A stretch of DNA of 64,000 nt from AP-15 sp963812675. GTDB lineage: Bacteria; Pseudomonadota; Alphaproteobacteria; ATCC43930; CGMCC-115725. The notes under the pieces are model-generated. The model had not been told where the DNA came from. It was given only the letters and a program-made list of their open reading frames with translations, and ran no database searches. Positions 26,929-35,226 of this stretch are shown here, piece after piece (within the stretch, counting starts at the first letter, position 1; each line of letters opens with the position of its first letter). The stretch spans positions 6,643 through 70,642 of the forward strand of contig CAWEWR010000019.1 of the NCBI GenBank assembly GCA_963812675.1. Reading direction: 5' to 3'. Made by a program: the position numbers and the translations under genes.

Positions 26929-26969
26929 CCTCATGCTGAGGGCGCCCGCAGGGCGCGTCTCGAAGCACG
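26929..26969. repeat. Palindromic intergenic repeat (CCTCATGCTGAGG type)
   Basis: CCTCATGCTGAGG, a GC palindrome (CGCCCGCAGGGCG), then CTCGAAGCACG: the layout of an abundant alphaproteobacterial intergenic palindromic element. Confidence 0.55.
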
Positions 26970-27068
26970 CACCGCCGCTATGCGGCTAATTTCCTGACAG
27001 CCTCTATTCGCCGGGACGGCGACGAATAAATCCGCACATAGATGGGATCCCCAGCCCTTCACGCACTC

Positions 27069-27457
27069 TCAGGTCATTTTCGGCATTTCGGCGGCGATGC
27101 CCAACTCTCCGGCGGCCGTGGTCAGGCGACGATCGAGCGTCACCAGCGCGACATCGAGCCGACGAGCAATCGCGAGATGCAGCGCGTCGGGTACACGCAG
27201 CGTGAGATCAAATCTGCGGACAAACACTCCGGCCAACCGCATATCTGCGGCGTACATTTTCGCGGGTCGGGTCATCGCCGCGCGCGCCATACGTCAAAAT
27301 CGGACAGAGACGCCGTACCGACACTCGCCTCCGCGGCGGCAAAGTCGCTGACCCACGGCTCCTGCTGGACGCTCGATATGAAAGCGTCAACCGCGGCGCT
27401 AGCCGGCTCTTTGACCGGGATCGGAATCATGACGCCGGCGTCGAGATACCAGCTCAA
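27069..27457 (-). pseudogene. VapC-like PIN-domain toxin, frameshifted
   Basis: The N-terminal part (SWYLDAGVMIPIPVKEPASA, then AFISSVQQEPWVSDFAAAEA) begins at TTG 27457, overlapping the antitoxin stop (TTGA). The frame breaks at a CG dinucleotide run (27279-27287). The C-terminal part continues in another frame: FVRRFDLTLRVPDALHLAIA, then RRLDVALVTLDRRL, the typical PIN end with its catalytic aspartates. Removing one CG unit rejoins the frames. The segment between AAAEA and SDFDVW is also about 20 residues shorter than in usual members, so the gene is probably truly decayed. It would have been an RNase toxin. Confidence 0.75.
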
Positions 27458-27702
27458 AGATTGTCGGTCTCGTCGAGCAGATCCAGAATCTCGACCGAAG
27501 TGAGGCCAACGCTGGGACGGGCATCGCGGCGCGATCGCATCCACTCATAGGTGCCTCGGGGCGGTGCCGGCGGCCGCTGCACCGCGCGCAACTCGGCGAC
27601 TGGCTTGCCGTGGCGGGTTATCACGACCTCCTCACCCTGCAGCGCGCGGTCGATCAGCTTGCGCAGGGTGTTTTTGGCCTCGGCGACACTGTAGGCGGTC
27701 AC
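27454..27702 (-). CDS. Phd/YefM-family antitoxin
   Basis: 82 aa from GTG 27702 with AAAGGGAG ahead, giving the canonical start TAYSVAEAKNTLRKLIDRAL followed by GEEVVITRHGKPVAELRA. An ATG at 27735 in the same frame would add 11 residues, but it lies inside the palindromic operator and lacks a Shine-Dalgarno sequence. The C-terminal half (SVGLTSVEILDLLDETDNL) is the toxin-binding part. It overlaps the PIN toxin gene by 4 bases (TTGA). The palindrome at the promoter suggests autorepression. The gene is intact although the toxin is broken. Confidence 0.88.
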   Translation of the reverse strand: MTAYSVAEAKNTLRKLIDRALQGEEVVITRHGKPVAELRAVQRPPAPPRGTYEWMRSRRDARPSVGLTSVEILDLLDETDNL

Positions 27703-27718
27703 GTCGGGCTCCCTTTGC

Positions 27719-27738
27719 AATACGGCTATAGCCATATT
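27719..27738. promoter_or_regulatory. Probable autoregulatory operator of the toxin-antitoxin pair
   Basis: AATACGGCTATAGCCATATT is a 20-base near-perfect palindrome (one mismatched pair) centred on GGCTATAGCC, 17 bases upstream of the antitoxin GTG start. Such palindromes are the usual DNA target of Phd/YefM antitoxins. Confidence 0.6.
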
Positions 27739-27791
27739 TGCTGCGTGCGTCGAGAGCGGGCATAACCTGTCCGGACCGCGGAGGGTTTGAG

Positions 27792-29276
27792 ATGCGGCTG
27801 CTGATCGCGATGATGAAGCACGAGACCAACACCTTCTCGCCGGTGCCGACCCCGCTGGCGCGGTTCGGCAATGGTCCGGGGCCGCTCTATGGCGAGGCGG
27901 CGATCCGCGCCTATCGCGGCACCGGCACGGGGCTCGGCGCCTATCTGGACCTCGCCGAGCGGGAGCGGGCCGAAATCGTTCTGCCGATTGCTGCCGGAGC
28001 GCCGCCGAGCCGTCCTGTCGAGGACGCCGCCTACGCGCACATTACCGACACGATCTGCGAGGCGGTGGCGCGCGGCGGTTTCGACGGCATCATGCTCGAC
28101 CTGCACGGCGCGATGGTCACCGAGAGCCTTGAGGACGGCGAGGGCCAGTTCCTGAAGCGGCTGCGCGCGATCGACCCGAAGACGCCGATCGCGATATCTC
28201 TCGACATGCACGCCAACCTCTATGACGAGATTGTCGCCAATGCGACCGTTGTGACCGGCTATCACACCTACCCGCACATCGATACCTACGACACCGCCAG
28301 ACTTGCCGGCGAGATCCTGTTGCGCACGATCCGTGGGGAGGTGAGCCCGGTCATGGCGTGGGGTAATGTGCCGATGCTGCCGCATGTCATGCGTCAGGGC
28401 ACCGACGACCATCCGAACAAAGAATTGCAGCACCGCTGCGCGGCGATGACCGCCGACGGCGCGCTCGCGGCAAGCCTGTTCACCGGCTTTCCTCATGCCG
28501 ACATCGCCAATGCCGGGCTGAGCGCGGTTGTGGTCACCGACGGTGATCGCAAACTGGCGGAAGACCTCCGCGACGAGCTGCTGGACCGGGCTTGGGTCGA
28601 GCGCGACGCTTTTGTCTATCAGATCGAGCCATTGCAGCAATCGGTTGCACGCGCCAAAGCGATGCCGCCGGGCGACGGCCCAGTGGTGTTGCTCGACCAT
28701 TACGACAATTGCGCCTCGGGCGGCACGATGGATACGACGGTCGTGCTGGCGGAGATCCTGCGGCAGGGTCTCGAGGATGTCGCTGCGTTCGCAATCTACG
28801 ATCCCGAAGCCGTACAGCAGGCGATCGACGCCGGGATTGGCTCCGAGGTCAGCTTGTCGATCGGCGGCAAGATCGAGATGCCGGCGATCCCCGCCGAGAG
28901 CCCGCCCTTGATCGTGACCGGCACTGTCAAGACGATCTCAAACGGCCGCTACCTCAACCGGGGCCCGATGGCACGCGGCGTGCAGATGGATATGGGCCCG
29001 TCGGTGGTGCTCGACACCGGGCCGGTCGAGATCGTGCTGATCTCGCGCCATGTCGAGCCCTCCGATCTCAACTGCCTGGTGAGCCTCGGCATCGACCCGA
29101 TGCAGAAACGCTATGTCATGCTGAAGAGCCGCATCCATTGGCGCGCCGGGCTCGGCAAGCTGGCGAAAGCGGTCGTCGAATGCGCCGGCGTCGGGGTGTG
29201 CACTTCCGATTACGGCCAGCTGCAATTCAACAAGGTCCGTCGTCCAATGTACCCCCTCGACCTGCCGAACCGCTGA
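27792..29276 (+). CDS. M81 family metallopeptidase (microcystinase C/MlrC-type)
   Basis: 494 aa. MlrC proteins are zinc peptidases that finish breakdown of linearised microcystin; most family members act on other unknown peptides. Visible: MRLLIAMMKHETNTFSPVPT at the N-terminus, FDGIMLDLHGAMVTESLEDG, ISLDMHANLYDEIVANATVV, YPHIDTYDTARLAGEI and DHYDNCASGGTMDTTVVLAE, which supply the conserved His/Asp metal ligands. ATG 27792 is preceded by CGGAGG. The class III aminotransferase follows after a palindrome-rich gap. The N-terminal domain (DUF1485) and C-terminal MlrC domain are both full length. Confidence 0.93.
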   Translation: MRLLIAMMKHETNTFSPVPTPLARFGNGPGPLYGEAAIRAYRGTGTGLGAYLDLAERERAEIVLPIAAGAPPSRPVEDAAYAHITDTICEAVARGGFDGIMLDLHGAMVTESLEDGEGQFLKRLRAIDPKTPIAISLDMHANLYDEIVANATVVTGYHTYPHIDTYDTARLAGEILLRTIRGEVSPVMAWGNVPMLPHVMRQGTDDHPNKELQHRCAAMTADGALAASLFTGFPHADIANAGLSAVVVTDGDRKLAEDLRDELLDRAWVERDAFVYQIEPLQQSVARAKAMPPGDGPVVLLDHYDNCASGGTMDTTVVLAEILRQGLEDVAAFAIYDPEAVQQAIDAGIGSEVSLSIGGKIEMPAIPAESPPLIVTGTVKTISNGRYLNRGPMARGVQMDMGPSVVLDTGPVEIVLISRHVEPSDLNCLVSLGIDPMQKRYVMLKSRIHWRAGLGKLAKAVVECAGVGVCTSDYGQLQFNKVRRPMYPLDLPNR

Positions 29277-29293
29277 GCGCCCCTCACCCCGAC

Positions 29294-29385
29294 CCTCTCC
29301 CCGCACGCGGGGCGAGGGAGTCAGGCAGCGGAATCCCCTCGCCCCGCTTGCGGGGAGAGGGAGGGGCCCGCGCCGCTGGCGCGGG
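29294..29385. repeat. Cluster of three GC-rich palindromes
   Basis: CCTCTCCCCGC/GCGGGGCGAGG (29294-29317), CCCCTCGCCCCGC/GCGGGGAGAGGG (29335-29361) and CCCGCGCC/GGCGCGGG (29367-29385) between mlrC and the aminotransferase gene. Typical of the CCCTCTCCCCGC palindromic repeats of Alphaproteobacteria; it could end the mlrC transcript. Confidence 0.65.
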
Positions 29386-29473
29386 AGGAGAGGGGCAACC
29401 GGATCGAGGAAAGCGCGCCGTTGTCGGACCGGGCTCGCGCAACTAGGGTAGTAACCATCAAAAGGAGCAACAC

Positions 29474-30823
29474 ATGGACGGCACCACCCCGCTGCTCGAA
29501 GCAGACCGGCGCTATTTGGTTCACCCGTTGCACCATCCCGATGATCATCGACAGCCTCTGGTCGTTGTCGAGGGCACGGGCGCGATTTTGCGCGCCGCGG
29601 ACGGCCGCGAATATATCGACGGGCTGTCCGGGCTGTGGAACGTCAATGTCGGTCATGGGCGCGGCGAGTTGGCCGATGCGGCGGCAGCCCAGATGCGGCG
29701 CATCGCTTTCGCCTCGGCTTATATCGGTGCGACCAACGAGCCGGCGGTGCGCCTCGCCGAGAAGATCGTCGGTCACGCCTATCCGAGTTCCGCCGCCGTC
29801 TATTTCACGACCGCCGGCGCCGAGTTGAACGAATCCTCGTTCAAATTCGCGCGGTATTACTGGAAGGTCAAAGACCAGCCGCAGAAAACCAAGATCATCT
29901 CGCGCCTCCACGCTTACCACGGCGTGACGATGGCGGCGATGAGCGCCACCGGCATGGCGGCCTACCACAAGATGTTCGGACCGCTCGTCCCCGGTTTCAT
30001 CCAGGCCGCGCCGCCTTATCCCTATCGCTGGACCGGCAACGAGGAGCCGGGGGTTGGGGCCGCCGATGCCATAGAAAAGGTGATCCTCGCCGAAGGCCCC
30101 GACACCGTGGCGGCGGTTATCGCCGAGCCGGTGATGGGGGCGGGAGGCGTTATCGTGCCGCCCCCCAGCTATTTCCCGCGCCTGCGCGAAATCTGCGACC
30201 GGCACGATGTGCTGTTGATCGCCGATGAGGTGATCACCGGGTTTGGCCGAACCGGCAAATGGTTCGCGCTCGGCCATTGGGGCGTCGAGCCGGACCTTGT
30301 CTCATTCGCCAAGGGCGTGACCAGCGGCTATCTGCCGTTAGGCGGCGTGATTGCGTCGAAGCGGGTGCATGAGGCGATCGAGAGCGCGCCCGCCGACCAC
30401 AAATTCATGCACGCCGCGACCTATTCCGGCCATCCGGTCTGTTGCGCGGTGGGCCTGCGCAATGTCGAGATCATCGAAAGCGAGGGGCTCGTCGAGCGCG
30501 CGGCGGTGATGGGCCGAAGGATGCTCGCCGGGCTCGAGGAGTTGCGCGACCTGCCCGTCGTCGGCGATGTGCGCGGGCTCGGCATGATGTGCGGAGTCGA
30601 ACTCGTGTCCGACCGCAGCACCAAGGCCCCGGCAATCGGTCTCGGCGCCCGCTTCACGCGCGAGGCGCTGGCTCGCGGGTTGCTCCCGCGCATTCGCGCC
30701 GGCAGCGCCGACCCGCCGATCGGCGACACGATTTGTCTCGCCCCACCGCTGATGACCGCGCCCGAGGTGCTCGACCGCATCCCGCAGATCCTACGGGAGG
30801 CAATTACCGCAGCGACCCGCTGA
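29474..30823 (+). CDS. Class III aminotransferase (omega-aminotransferase type)
   Basis: 449 aa PLP-dependent transaminase with beta-alanine, pyruvate or putrescine-type specificity. AAGGAG at 29461-29466 gives a strong start at ATG 29474. Visible: LHHPDDHRQPLVVVEGTGA, YIDGLSGLWNVNVGHGRGEL, the cofactor phosphate loop FTTAGAELNESSFKFARYYW, LIADEVITGFGRTGKWFALG with the PLP-binding aspartate, and the Schiff-base lysine in LVSFAKGVTSGYLPLGG. The PGFIQAAPPYPYRW stretch is common in omega-amino-acid:pyruvate transaminases. It may act with the adjacent MlrC peptidase and ThDP enzyme in an amine or peptide catabolic route; this is inference. Confidence 0.94.
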   Translation: MDGTTPLLEADRRYLVHPLHHPDDHRQPLVVVEGTGAILRAADGREYIDGLSGLWNVNVGHGRGELADAAAAQMRRIAFASAYIGATNEPAVRLAEKIVGHAYPSSAAVYFTTAGAELNESSFKFARYYWKVKDQPQKTKIISRLHAYHGVTMAAMSATGMAAYHKMFGPLVPGFIQAAPPYPYRWTGNEEPGVGAADAIEKVILAEGPDTVAAVIAEPVMGAGGVIVPPPSYFPRLREICDRHDVLLIADEVITGFGRTGKWFALGHWGVEPDLVSFAKGVTSGYLPLGGVIASKRVHEAIESAPADHKFMHAATYSGHPVCCAVGLRNVEIIESEGLVERAAVMGRRMLAGLEELRDLPVVGDVRGLGMMCGVELVSDRSTKAPAIGLGARFTREALARGLLPRIRAGSADPPIGDTICLAPPLMTAPEVLDRIPQILREAITAATR

Positions 30824-30907
30824 TTTCGGGAGACACAACCCACGCACCGCGCTGGGAGAAAATTTTGGCCGTGGCAAGACCCTCACCCGCCTCGCTGCGC
30901 TCGCCAC

Positions 30908-31002
30908 CCTCTCCCGCCGTGCAGGAGAGGGGCTAGGACGCATTCAACTCGAAGCTCCTCTCCCGCACCGCGGGAGAGGGGGGACCAAGTCCGGAGGGCT
31001 TG
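30908..31002. repeat. Palindromic repeats after the aminotransferase gene
   Basis: CCTCTCCCGC...GGAGAGGGG (from 30908), CTCTCCCGC/GCGGGAGAG (30958-30978) and CCAAG/CTTGG (30984-31002) fill the gap between convergent genes. Same repeat type as at 29.3 kb; it may act as a bidirectional terminator. Confidence 0.55.
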
Positions 31003-31068
31003 GTGGGTGAGGGTAGTGCCCCAGCAAGTGCGATCATTTTCTCGGGAGGCTCGAGCGATCTTTTGGGA

Positions 31069-32823
31069 TTACGCCACCCGGTCGCCTTGCTTGATCTCGA
31101 CCGTACGGTTGTCGACCGCGGGCAGCATGCGGGCGGGGTCGCGGGTCACGACGACATCGAGCACGGTCGGGCGAGTTCTCTCGGCAAGGCCGGTCCGCAG
31201 CGCCTCGCCGAGCCGGTTCGGATCCTCGATGCGGATGCCGTTGCAGCCCATTGCAAGCGCGATCGCTGCATAATCCATCTCGACGAGGTCGGAGGATTGA
31301 TAGCGCCCGCGAAAGATGGCGTGCTGCAATGCCTTGACGTAGCCCGAGGCGGCATTGTTGACGACGACGATCGTCAGCCCGATGCCGGCACGGCGGGCTG
31401 TCTCCAATTCGCCGAGCATCATGTTGAACCCGCCGTCGCCGGTAATCGCGAGTACGGGTGTGGCCGGCGCCGCCAGCGCCGCCCCGATCCCACCGGGCAG
31501 CCCGTAGCCGATCGACGCCAGGCCGCGATCCGGGATGAAATGCCGCCCCGGCGATTTCGTATCGTAGAGCAGCCCGGTCCAATGGCCGGCAAACCCGCCG
31601 TCGGCGACAAGGATGCTGTCCGCCGGCAATGCCTTGTTGAGCTCGCTGCACAGCCGAGCCATGTGGATCGGCCGCTCCTCCGAATGAAGGCGCGCAACCG
31701 CCTCGTCGCGCCACGACGCCATCCGGGAAGGAATCTCGGCGACATAATCGGCCCGCGACGCCCGCGCGCTCTTCGCCTCGCCGACCAGCGCCTCGGCGAG
31801 ATCCTCCAGCCCGGCCCTGGCGTCGCCCCACAGCGCCACATCTGCCGTTCGGCAACGGCCGATCTCCTCAGCGACAATGTCGAGATGGATCAGCGGGATC
31901 GTTTCCGGCGGCAACACATAGCGCTTCGTTGCAATCTCGCCGAGCTTGCATCCGACCACGACGAGACAGTCCGACGCCTCGATCAATTCGTTGGCGATGC
32001 GCGAATAACGGCCGAAGAGCCCGACCGAAAGCGGATGCGTGCAGGCGATGCCGCCCTTGCCGCTCATCGTATGCGCGACCGGGATCGACTGCGCTTCGGC
32101 AAAGCCGAACAGCGCCTCGTATCCCGCCGAGAGGTGGATGCCGCCGCCGACCAGGATGAGCGGCCGCTGGGCGCGCGCGATCAGCGCGGCGGCGCGGGCA
32201 ACCTCCACCCGATCCGGCCGGATGCGCCGCGCCGGCACGCTCAGTGTCGACGGGTCGATCGCAAAATCTTCGGGCGCAAAGTCGTGCTCGCCGTGGCAGA
32301 CATCCTCCGGAACGTCGAGCAGCACCGGGCCCGGCCGGCCGGAGGTCGCCACCGCAAAAGCGCGGCGGAGCAATTCGGGGACGCGGCTCGTCATCTCGAC
32401 CCGAATCAGCTCCTTGACCGCCGGCCGCAAGATCTCCGTCTGCCGGCATTCCTGCGTCATGTTCTTCCAGGAATGCGTGCGGTTGGTATCGCCGGCCAGC
32501 GCAATGATCGGCACGCCGGCGTTGAGGCTCTCGATGAGGCCCGTGACGAGATTGGTCGCCCCGGGCCCCAGCGTCCCATCGCACACGCCGGGGCGGTTGG
32601 TGACGCGAGCATAGGCGTCCGCGGCGAACGCGCCGCAACGCTCGTCATTGATCAGAAAATGCCGCATGCCGAGTTGTGCCAACGCGTCGTAGAACGGCAG
32701 GAGCTGAAACCCGCCCATCCCGAACATCGGCCCGACCTCGGCGAGCCGCAGCATCTCGGCGAGCGCGCGGCCGCCGTTCATACGGCCTGACGGCCGGTTG
32801 CTGATGGCACCTTGCTCCGTCAT
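31069..32823 (-). CDS. Thiamine-diphosphate-dependent enzyme (acetolactate synthase-like large subunit)
   Basis: 584 aa from ATG 32823. The PYR domain carries the catalytic glutamate in INDERCGAFAADAYARVTNR; the middle domain has PLILVGGGIHLSAG; the PP domain has the full ThDP motif GDGGFNMMLGELETARRAGI with VVNNAASGY. Closest in style to acetolactate synthase, sulfoacetaldehyde acetyltransferase or oxalyl-CoA decarboxylase relatives; residues deciding the substrate cannot be assigned by eye. The frame runs open upstream to 33720 across the neighbouring gene, but that part is not protein-like. ATGA overlap with the upstream duplicated protein shows translational coupling. Confidence 0.9.
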   Translation of the reverse strand: MTEQGAISNRPSGRMNGGRALAEMLRLAEVGPMFGMGGFQLLPFYDALAQLGMRHFLINDERCGAFAADAYARVTNRPGVCDGTLGPGATNLVTGLIESLNAGVPIIALAGDTNRTHSWKNMTQECRQTEILRPAVKELIRVEMTSRVPELLRRAFAVATSGRPGPVLLDVPEDVCHGEHDFAPEDFAIDPSTLSVPARRIRPDRVEVARAAALIARAQRPLILVGGGIHLSAGYEALFGFAEAQSIPVAHTMSGKGGIACTHPLSVGLFGRYSRIANELIEASDCLVVVGCKLGEIATKRYVLPPETIPLIHLDIVAEEIGRCRTADVALWGDARAGLEDLAEALVGEAKSARASRADYVAEIPSRMASWRDEAVARLHSEERPIHMARLCSELNKALPADSILVADGGFAGHWTGLLYDTKSPGRHFIPDRGLASIGYGLPGGIGAALAAPATPVLAITGDGGFNMMLGELETARRAGIGLTIVVVNNAASGYVKALQHAIFRGRYQSSDLVEMDYAAIALAMGCNGIRIEDPNRLGEALRTGLAERTRPTVLDVVVTRDPARMLPAVDNRTVEIKQGDRVA

Positions 32824-33653
32824 GTCGTCCTCCCGGTTCCCGCCGCGGCACGGCGGACGATTTCGACAAATTCCCGGGCAGTCATGCCCGGTGCGATGCC
32901 CAGCACGGCGGCGCGCCGGTTGACGCGGGTCAGAATACCGTCGTCGTAGGTCGATCGGGCGTCGCCAATCCGGGCGCTCGACGCGGCGACCGTGCCGGCG
33001 GCAATGCCGCGACTGTCGAGCGCCGGCAGCCTCGTGACGCCGGCCTCGCCGATCCCGATCCCCGCGTCGTTGAAGAGCGCGGCGAGCGCATGGGCCTTGA
33101 GCGCGGTGTCCGGCCGGCCGCCGAGGAGCCCGCCATGCGAGCCGGTCACGACAACCGCCCCGACATGATGGGGCCCGACCAGAGAGGCCGAGTCCAGCGC
33201 CCACAGGGCGGGGGGCTCGGGGATCAGCAGAAAGGCGGCTTCGAGCGCCGGGGGAGGCTCGCAACCGCTGGGCGACGCTCGTTGCAAGGCAGCGGCGGCG
33301 TCTCGGCAGGCCATGCCCGGGTGGCAGCCGAGCGCGGCCGCCGGCGTGTTCGCATATGTGATGCTGCCGCGCGCCATCATGTCGGACCCGTCTCCGATAC
33401 GCGCGGTACCATGCCCGACGGCGGCAGCGGGGATGCCGAGCCCGGCCAGATAATCGAGCCCGGCAATACCCGCCTGGTCCCGTCCGACCCCGGCATCGTT
33501 GAAGACAGCTGCTGCAACCCGCAGCTTTGCCGCGGCATAAGCGGCATAAATGCCGCCATGGGAACCGTTGACGACAACCGCTCCCGCCGCATTGGGTCCG
33601 ACCCGGGTGATGCTGTCGGCGACGAGGACCAGCGCGAGCTCTGTTACAGGCAA
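32820..33653 (-). CDS. Unrecognised protein with two tandem homologous halves
   Basis: 277 aa, family not recognised. The protein is an internal duplication. Half 1 has VVVNGSHGG (residues 26-34), VFNDAG (50-55), ARIGDG (84-89) and HPGM (111-114). Half 2 repeats this as VVVTGSHGG (167-175), LFNDAG (193-198), ARIGDA (227-232) and APGM (254-257), with spacings within two residues. A Pro-rich linker lies near residues 130-150. No signal peptide or membrane segment. The pattern of Gly/His/Asp/Asn loops looks like an enzyme or ligand-binding fold. It overlaps the following ThDP-enzyme gene by ATGA, so the two products are probably made in fixed ratio and act together. Confidence 0.8.
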   Translation of the reverse strand: MPVTELALVLVADSITRVGPNAAGAVVVNGSHGGIYAAYAAAKLRVAAAVFNDAGVGRDQAGIAGLDYLAGLGIPAAAVGHGTARIGDGSDMMARGSITYANTPAAALGCHPGMACRDAAAALQRASPSGCEPPPALEAAFLLIPEPPALWALDSASLVGPHHVGAVVVTGSHGGLLGGRPDTALKAHALAALFNDAGIGIGEAGVTRLPALDSRGIAAGTVAASSARIGDARSTYDDGILTRVNRRAAVLGIAPGMTAREFVEIVRRAAAGTGRTT

Positions 33654-33815
33654 GGCTCTCCTCCCCCAGTAGGTGAGTTGTAATCATGCCGCGGGGACCA
33701 GGCGAAGAATAGAGCGTCAAATCTGCTGGCCGCCGCTGGGCCGCGCTTGTCGCCTTCCGCCTCTCTCAATTTGACGCGTCGAACTGCCGCACCGTGTGCG
33801 GTGCGGCTCGACATC

Positions 33816-34346
33816 ATGAATATGTCCAAATCCAGCCTTAGACGAAGCTCCAAGAAAAACCCTGGTTCAGACACAGTGCGCGCTTCGAACATCGTTCTTT
33901 TCGGCCCCGCCCGCCCCGCCAGCGACCCTCGGAGGCGGCAGCGAGGTTTTACGCTGCTCGAGCTGCTGGTCGTGCTCGCCATCTTGGGGCTCCTGATCGG
34001 CCTTGTCGCGCCCGCCGCGCTGCGACAGCTCGGCTCCGCCAAGGAGAAGATCGCGCACCAATCGATCGAGCGCCTCGCCGGAGTGCTCGACATCTACAAG
34101 CTGGATGTCGGCGTCTATCCTTCGACCGACCAGGGTCTGCAGGCGTTGATTACCCGGCCATCGGGAGTCGCTCGCTGGAACGGGCCTTACCTGAAGGGCG
34201 AAAAGCTGCCCGAAGACCCGTGGGGCCGGCCATTCGTCTACCGCAGCCCGAGCCAGCGCCCCGGCCACGATTATGACCTGCTGTCGCTCGGCCCGACGGG
34301 CCAGCCCGGCGGCTCGGGCAAATCCGCGGCCATTGTCAACGAGTGA
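33816..34346 (+). CDS. gspG: Type II secretion major pseudopilin GspG
   Basis: About 176 aa. Class III prepilin with cleavage after QRG and the hydrophobic N-methylated helix GFTLLELLVVLAILGLLIGL. It then shows the GspG globular signature: ALRQLGSAKEKIAHQSIERL, LDVGVYPSTDQGLQALITRP, YLKGEKLPEDPWGRPFVYRS and the calcium-loop end YDLLSLGPTGQPGG. The leader before the cleavage site is unusually long (about 40 residues even from ATG 33816, 33822 being the next choice). It is convergent with gspK (11-base overlap) instead of sitting between gspF and gspH as usual. Confidence 0.93.
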   Translation: MNMSKSSLRRSSKKNPGSDTVRASNIVLFGPARPASDPRRRQRGFTLLELLVVLAILGLLIGLVAPAALRQLGSAKEKIAHQSIERLAGVLDIYKLDVGVYPSTDQGLQALITRPSGVARWNGPYLKGEKLPEDPWGRPFVYRSPSQRPGHDYDLLSLGPTGQPGGSGKSAAIVNE

Positions 34347-35223
34347 CCGATGGCTGAGGTGAGCCCAGAGGCGCATCCGAATTGAGGCTGGTGCCCCAGG
34401 CGAGCACAGCGTAGCCCTGCGGCAGCGTTTCTCCGGCGCGAACCACCGCAGTCCGGATTACACGTGCGTTGCCTGGTCCGGAAGCGAGCGCAGTGATCCG
34501 CACCGTCAAAGCATCCGGTGACGTTTGGCTCGGTTGGACGACCGGCTGGCTAGCCGGCAACGACAGGGCAAGCGCGGCTGCCACGACCGGATCTGTGGTG
34601 GCGGGGTTTGGTTCGGGCGGCCCGAATATTGTCAAATGCGGGCGGATTGCCACCAGTACGGCGGGAGTCATCCCGAGCACCCGCCCGAGTTCGCTGAGCG
34701 TCTCGATCGGTGCGCTTGGCGGACCATAATCGAGCCCGGCGGCGCGGTAGTCCGCTGCGAGCGCTTCTTGCGGCCGCGGGGCCACTGCGGAACCAACCCA
34801 CTCGCTTATCGCGGTGGCGATGCGACGAGCGGTCTCGGGGTCGCTGCCGGTCACCCGCAACAACGCTTCGAGGAGGACGGGTGAAGCCGTGCTCGGGTTT
34901 ATCCAGGACGCCTCGTCCTCGACCCGCAAGATGACGCGGCTGCTGCCGACCGCGACTTGACGCGGCGTGCCGTCGGCCGGCCAGCGCCGTTCCGGCTGCG
35001 GATCCGAAAGGTTGAAGATGGCCTCGAAGATGGCGCCGTCGGCGGCGGCTTGCGAGGCTGAGTTGGCCACGAGGTTACCGGCAATGCGAATCTCCGTCCG
35101 CCCGCTCGCCGTCAGATGCGCGACGATAAAGCCGATCAGTACCAACGTCCACAGCACGATGATCAGCGCAAACCCGCCGTTGCGACGGCATTCCGCCGAT
35201 CCTGGCGGAAACCGGCGCGGCAT
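34336..35223 (-). CDS. gspK: Type II secretion minor pseudopilin GspK
   Basis: 295 aa. Class III prepilin leader (AECRRNGGFALIIVLWTLVL) with cleavage after GG, followed by a large domain typical of GspK, the tip pseudopilin that complexes with GspI and GspJ: GRTEIRIAGNLVANSASQAA, VEDEASWINPSTASPVLLEA, and SAM-like repeats with LSELGRVLGMTPAVLVAIRP. It starts 3 bases after gspD ends, last in the minus-strand operon. Confidence 0.92.
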   Translation of the reverse strand: MPRRFPPGSAECRRNGGFALIIVLWTLVLIGFIVAHLTASGRTEIRIAGNLVANSASQAAADGAIFEAIFNLSDPQPERRWPADGTPRQVAVGSSRVILRVEDEASWINPSTASPVLLEALLRVTGSDPETARRIATAISEWVGSAVAPRPQEALAADYRAAGLDYGPPSAPIETLSELGRVLGMTPAVLVAIRPHLTIFGPPEPNPATTDPVVAAALALSLPASQPVVQPSQTSPDALTVRITALASGPGNARVIRTAVVRAGETLPQGYAVLAWGTSLNSDAPLGSPQPSVTR

Positions 35224-35226
35224 CGC

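Larger units (their letters stand above)
26586..27068. other. Intergenic stretch rich in short repeats
   Basis: About 480 bases with no supported gene. It holds a CTGTT-rich direct-repeat tract (26681-26727) and one copy of a palindromic CCTCATGCTGAGG-type element (26929-26969). The remainder has no coding or RNA signature that I recognise. Confidence 0.5.

Noticed and set aside
32824..33720. Upstream open extension of the ThDP-enzyme frame, making an 883-residue protein
   Set aside because: The extension is Arg/Gly-rich shadow sequence antisense-free but out of frame with the clearly real duplicated protein on the same strand; the ThDP family start and ATGA overlap fix the start at 32823.
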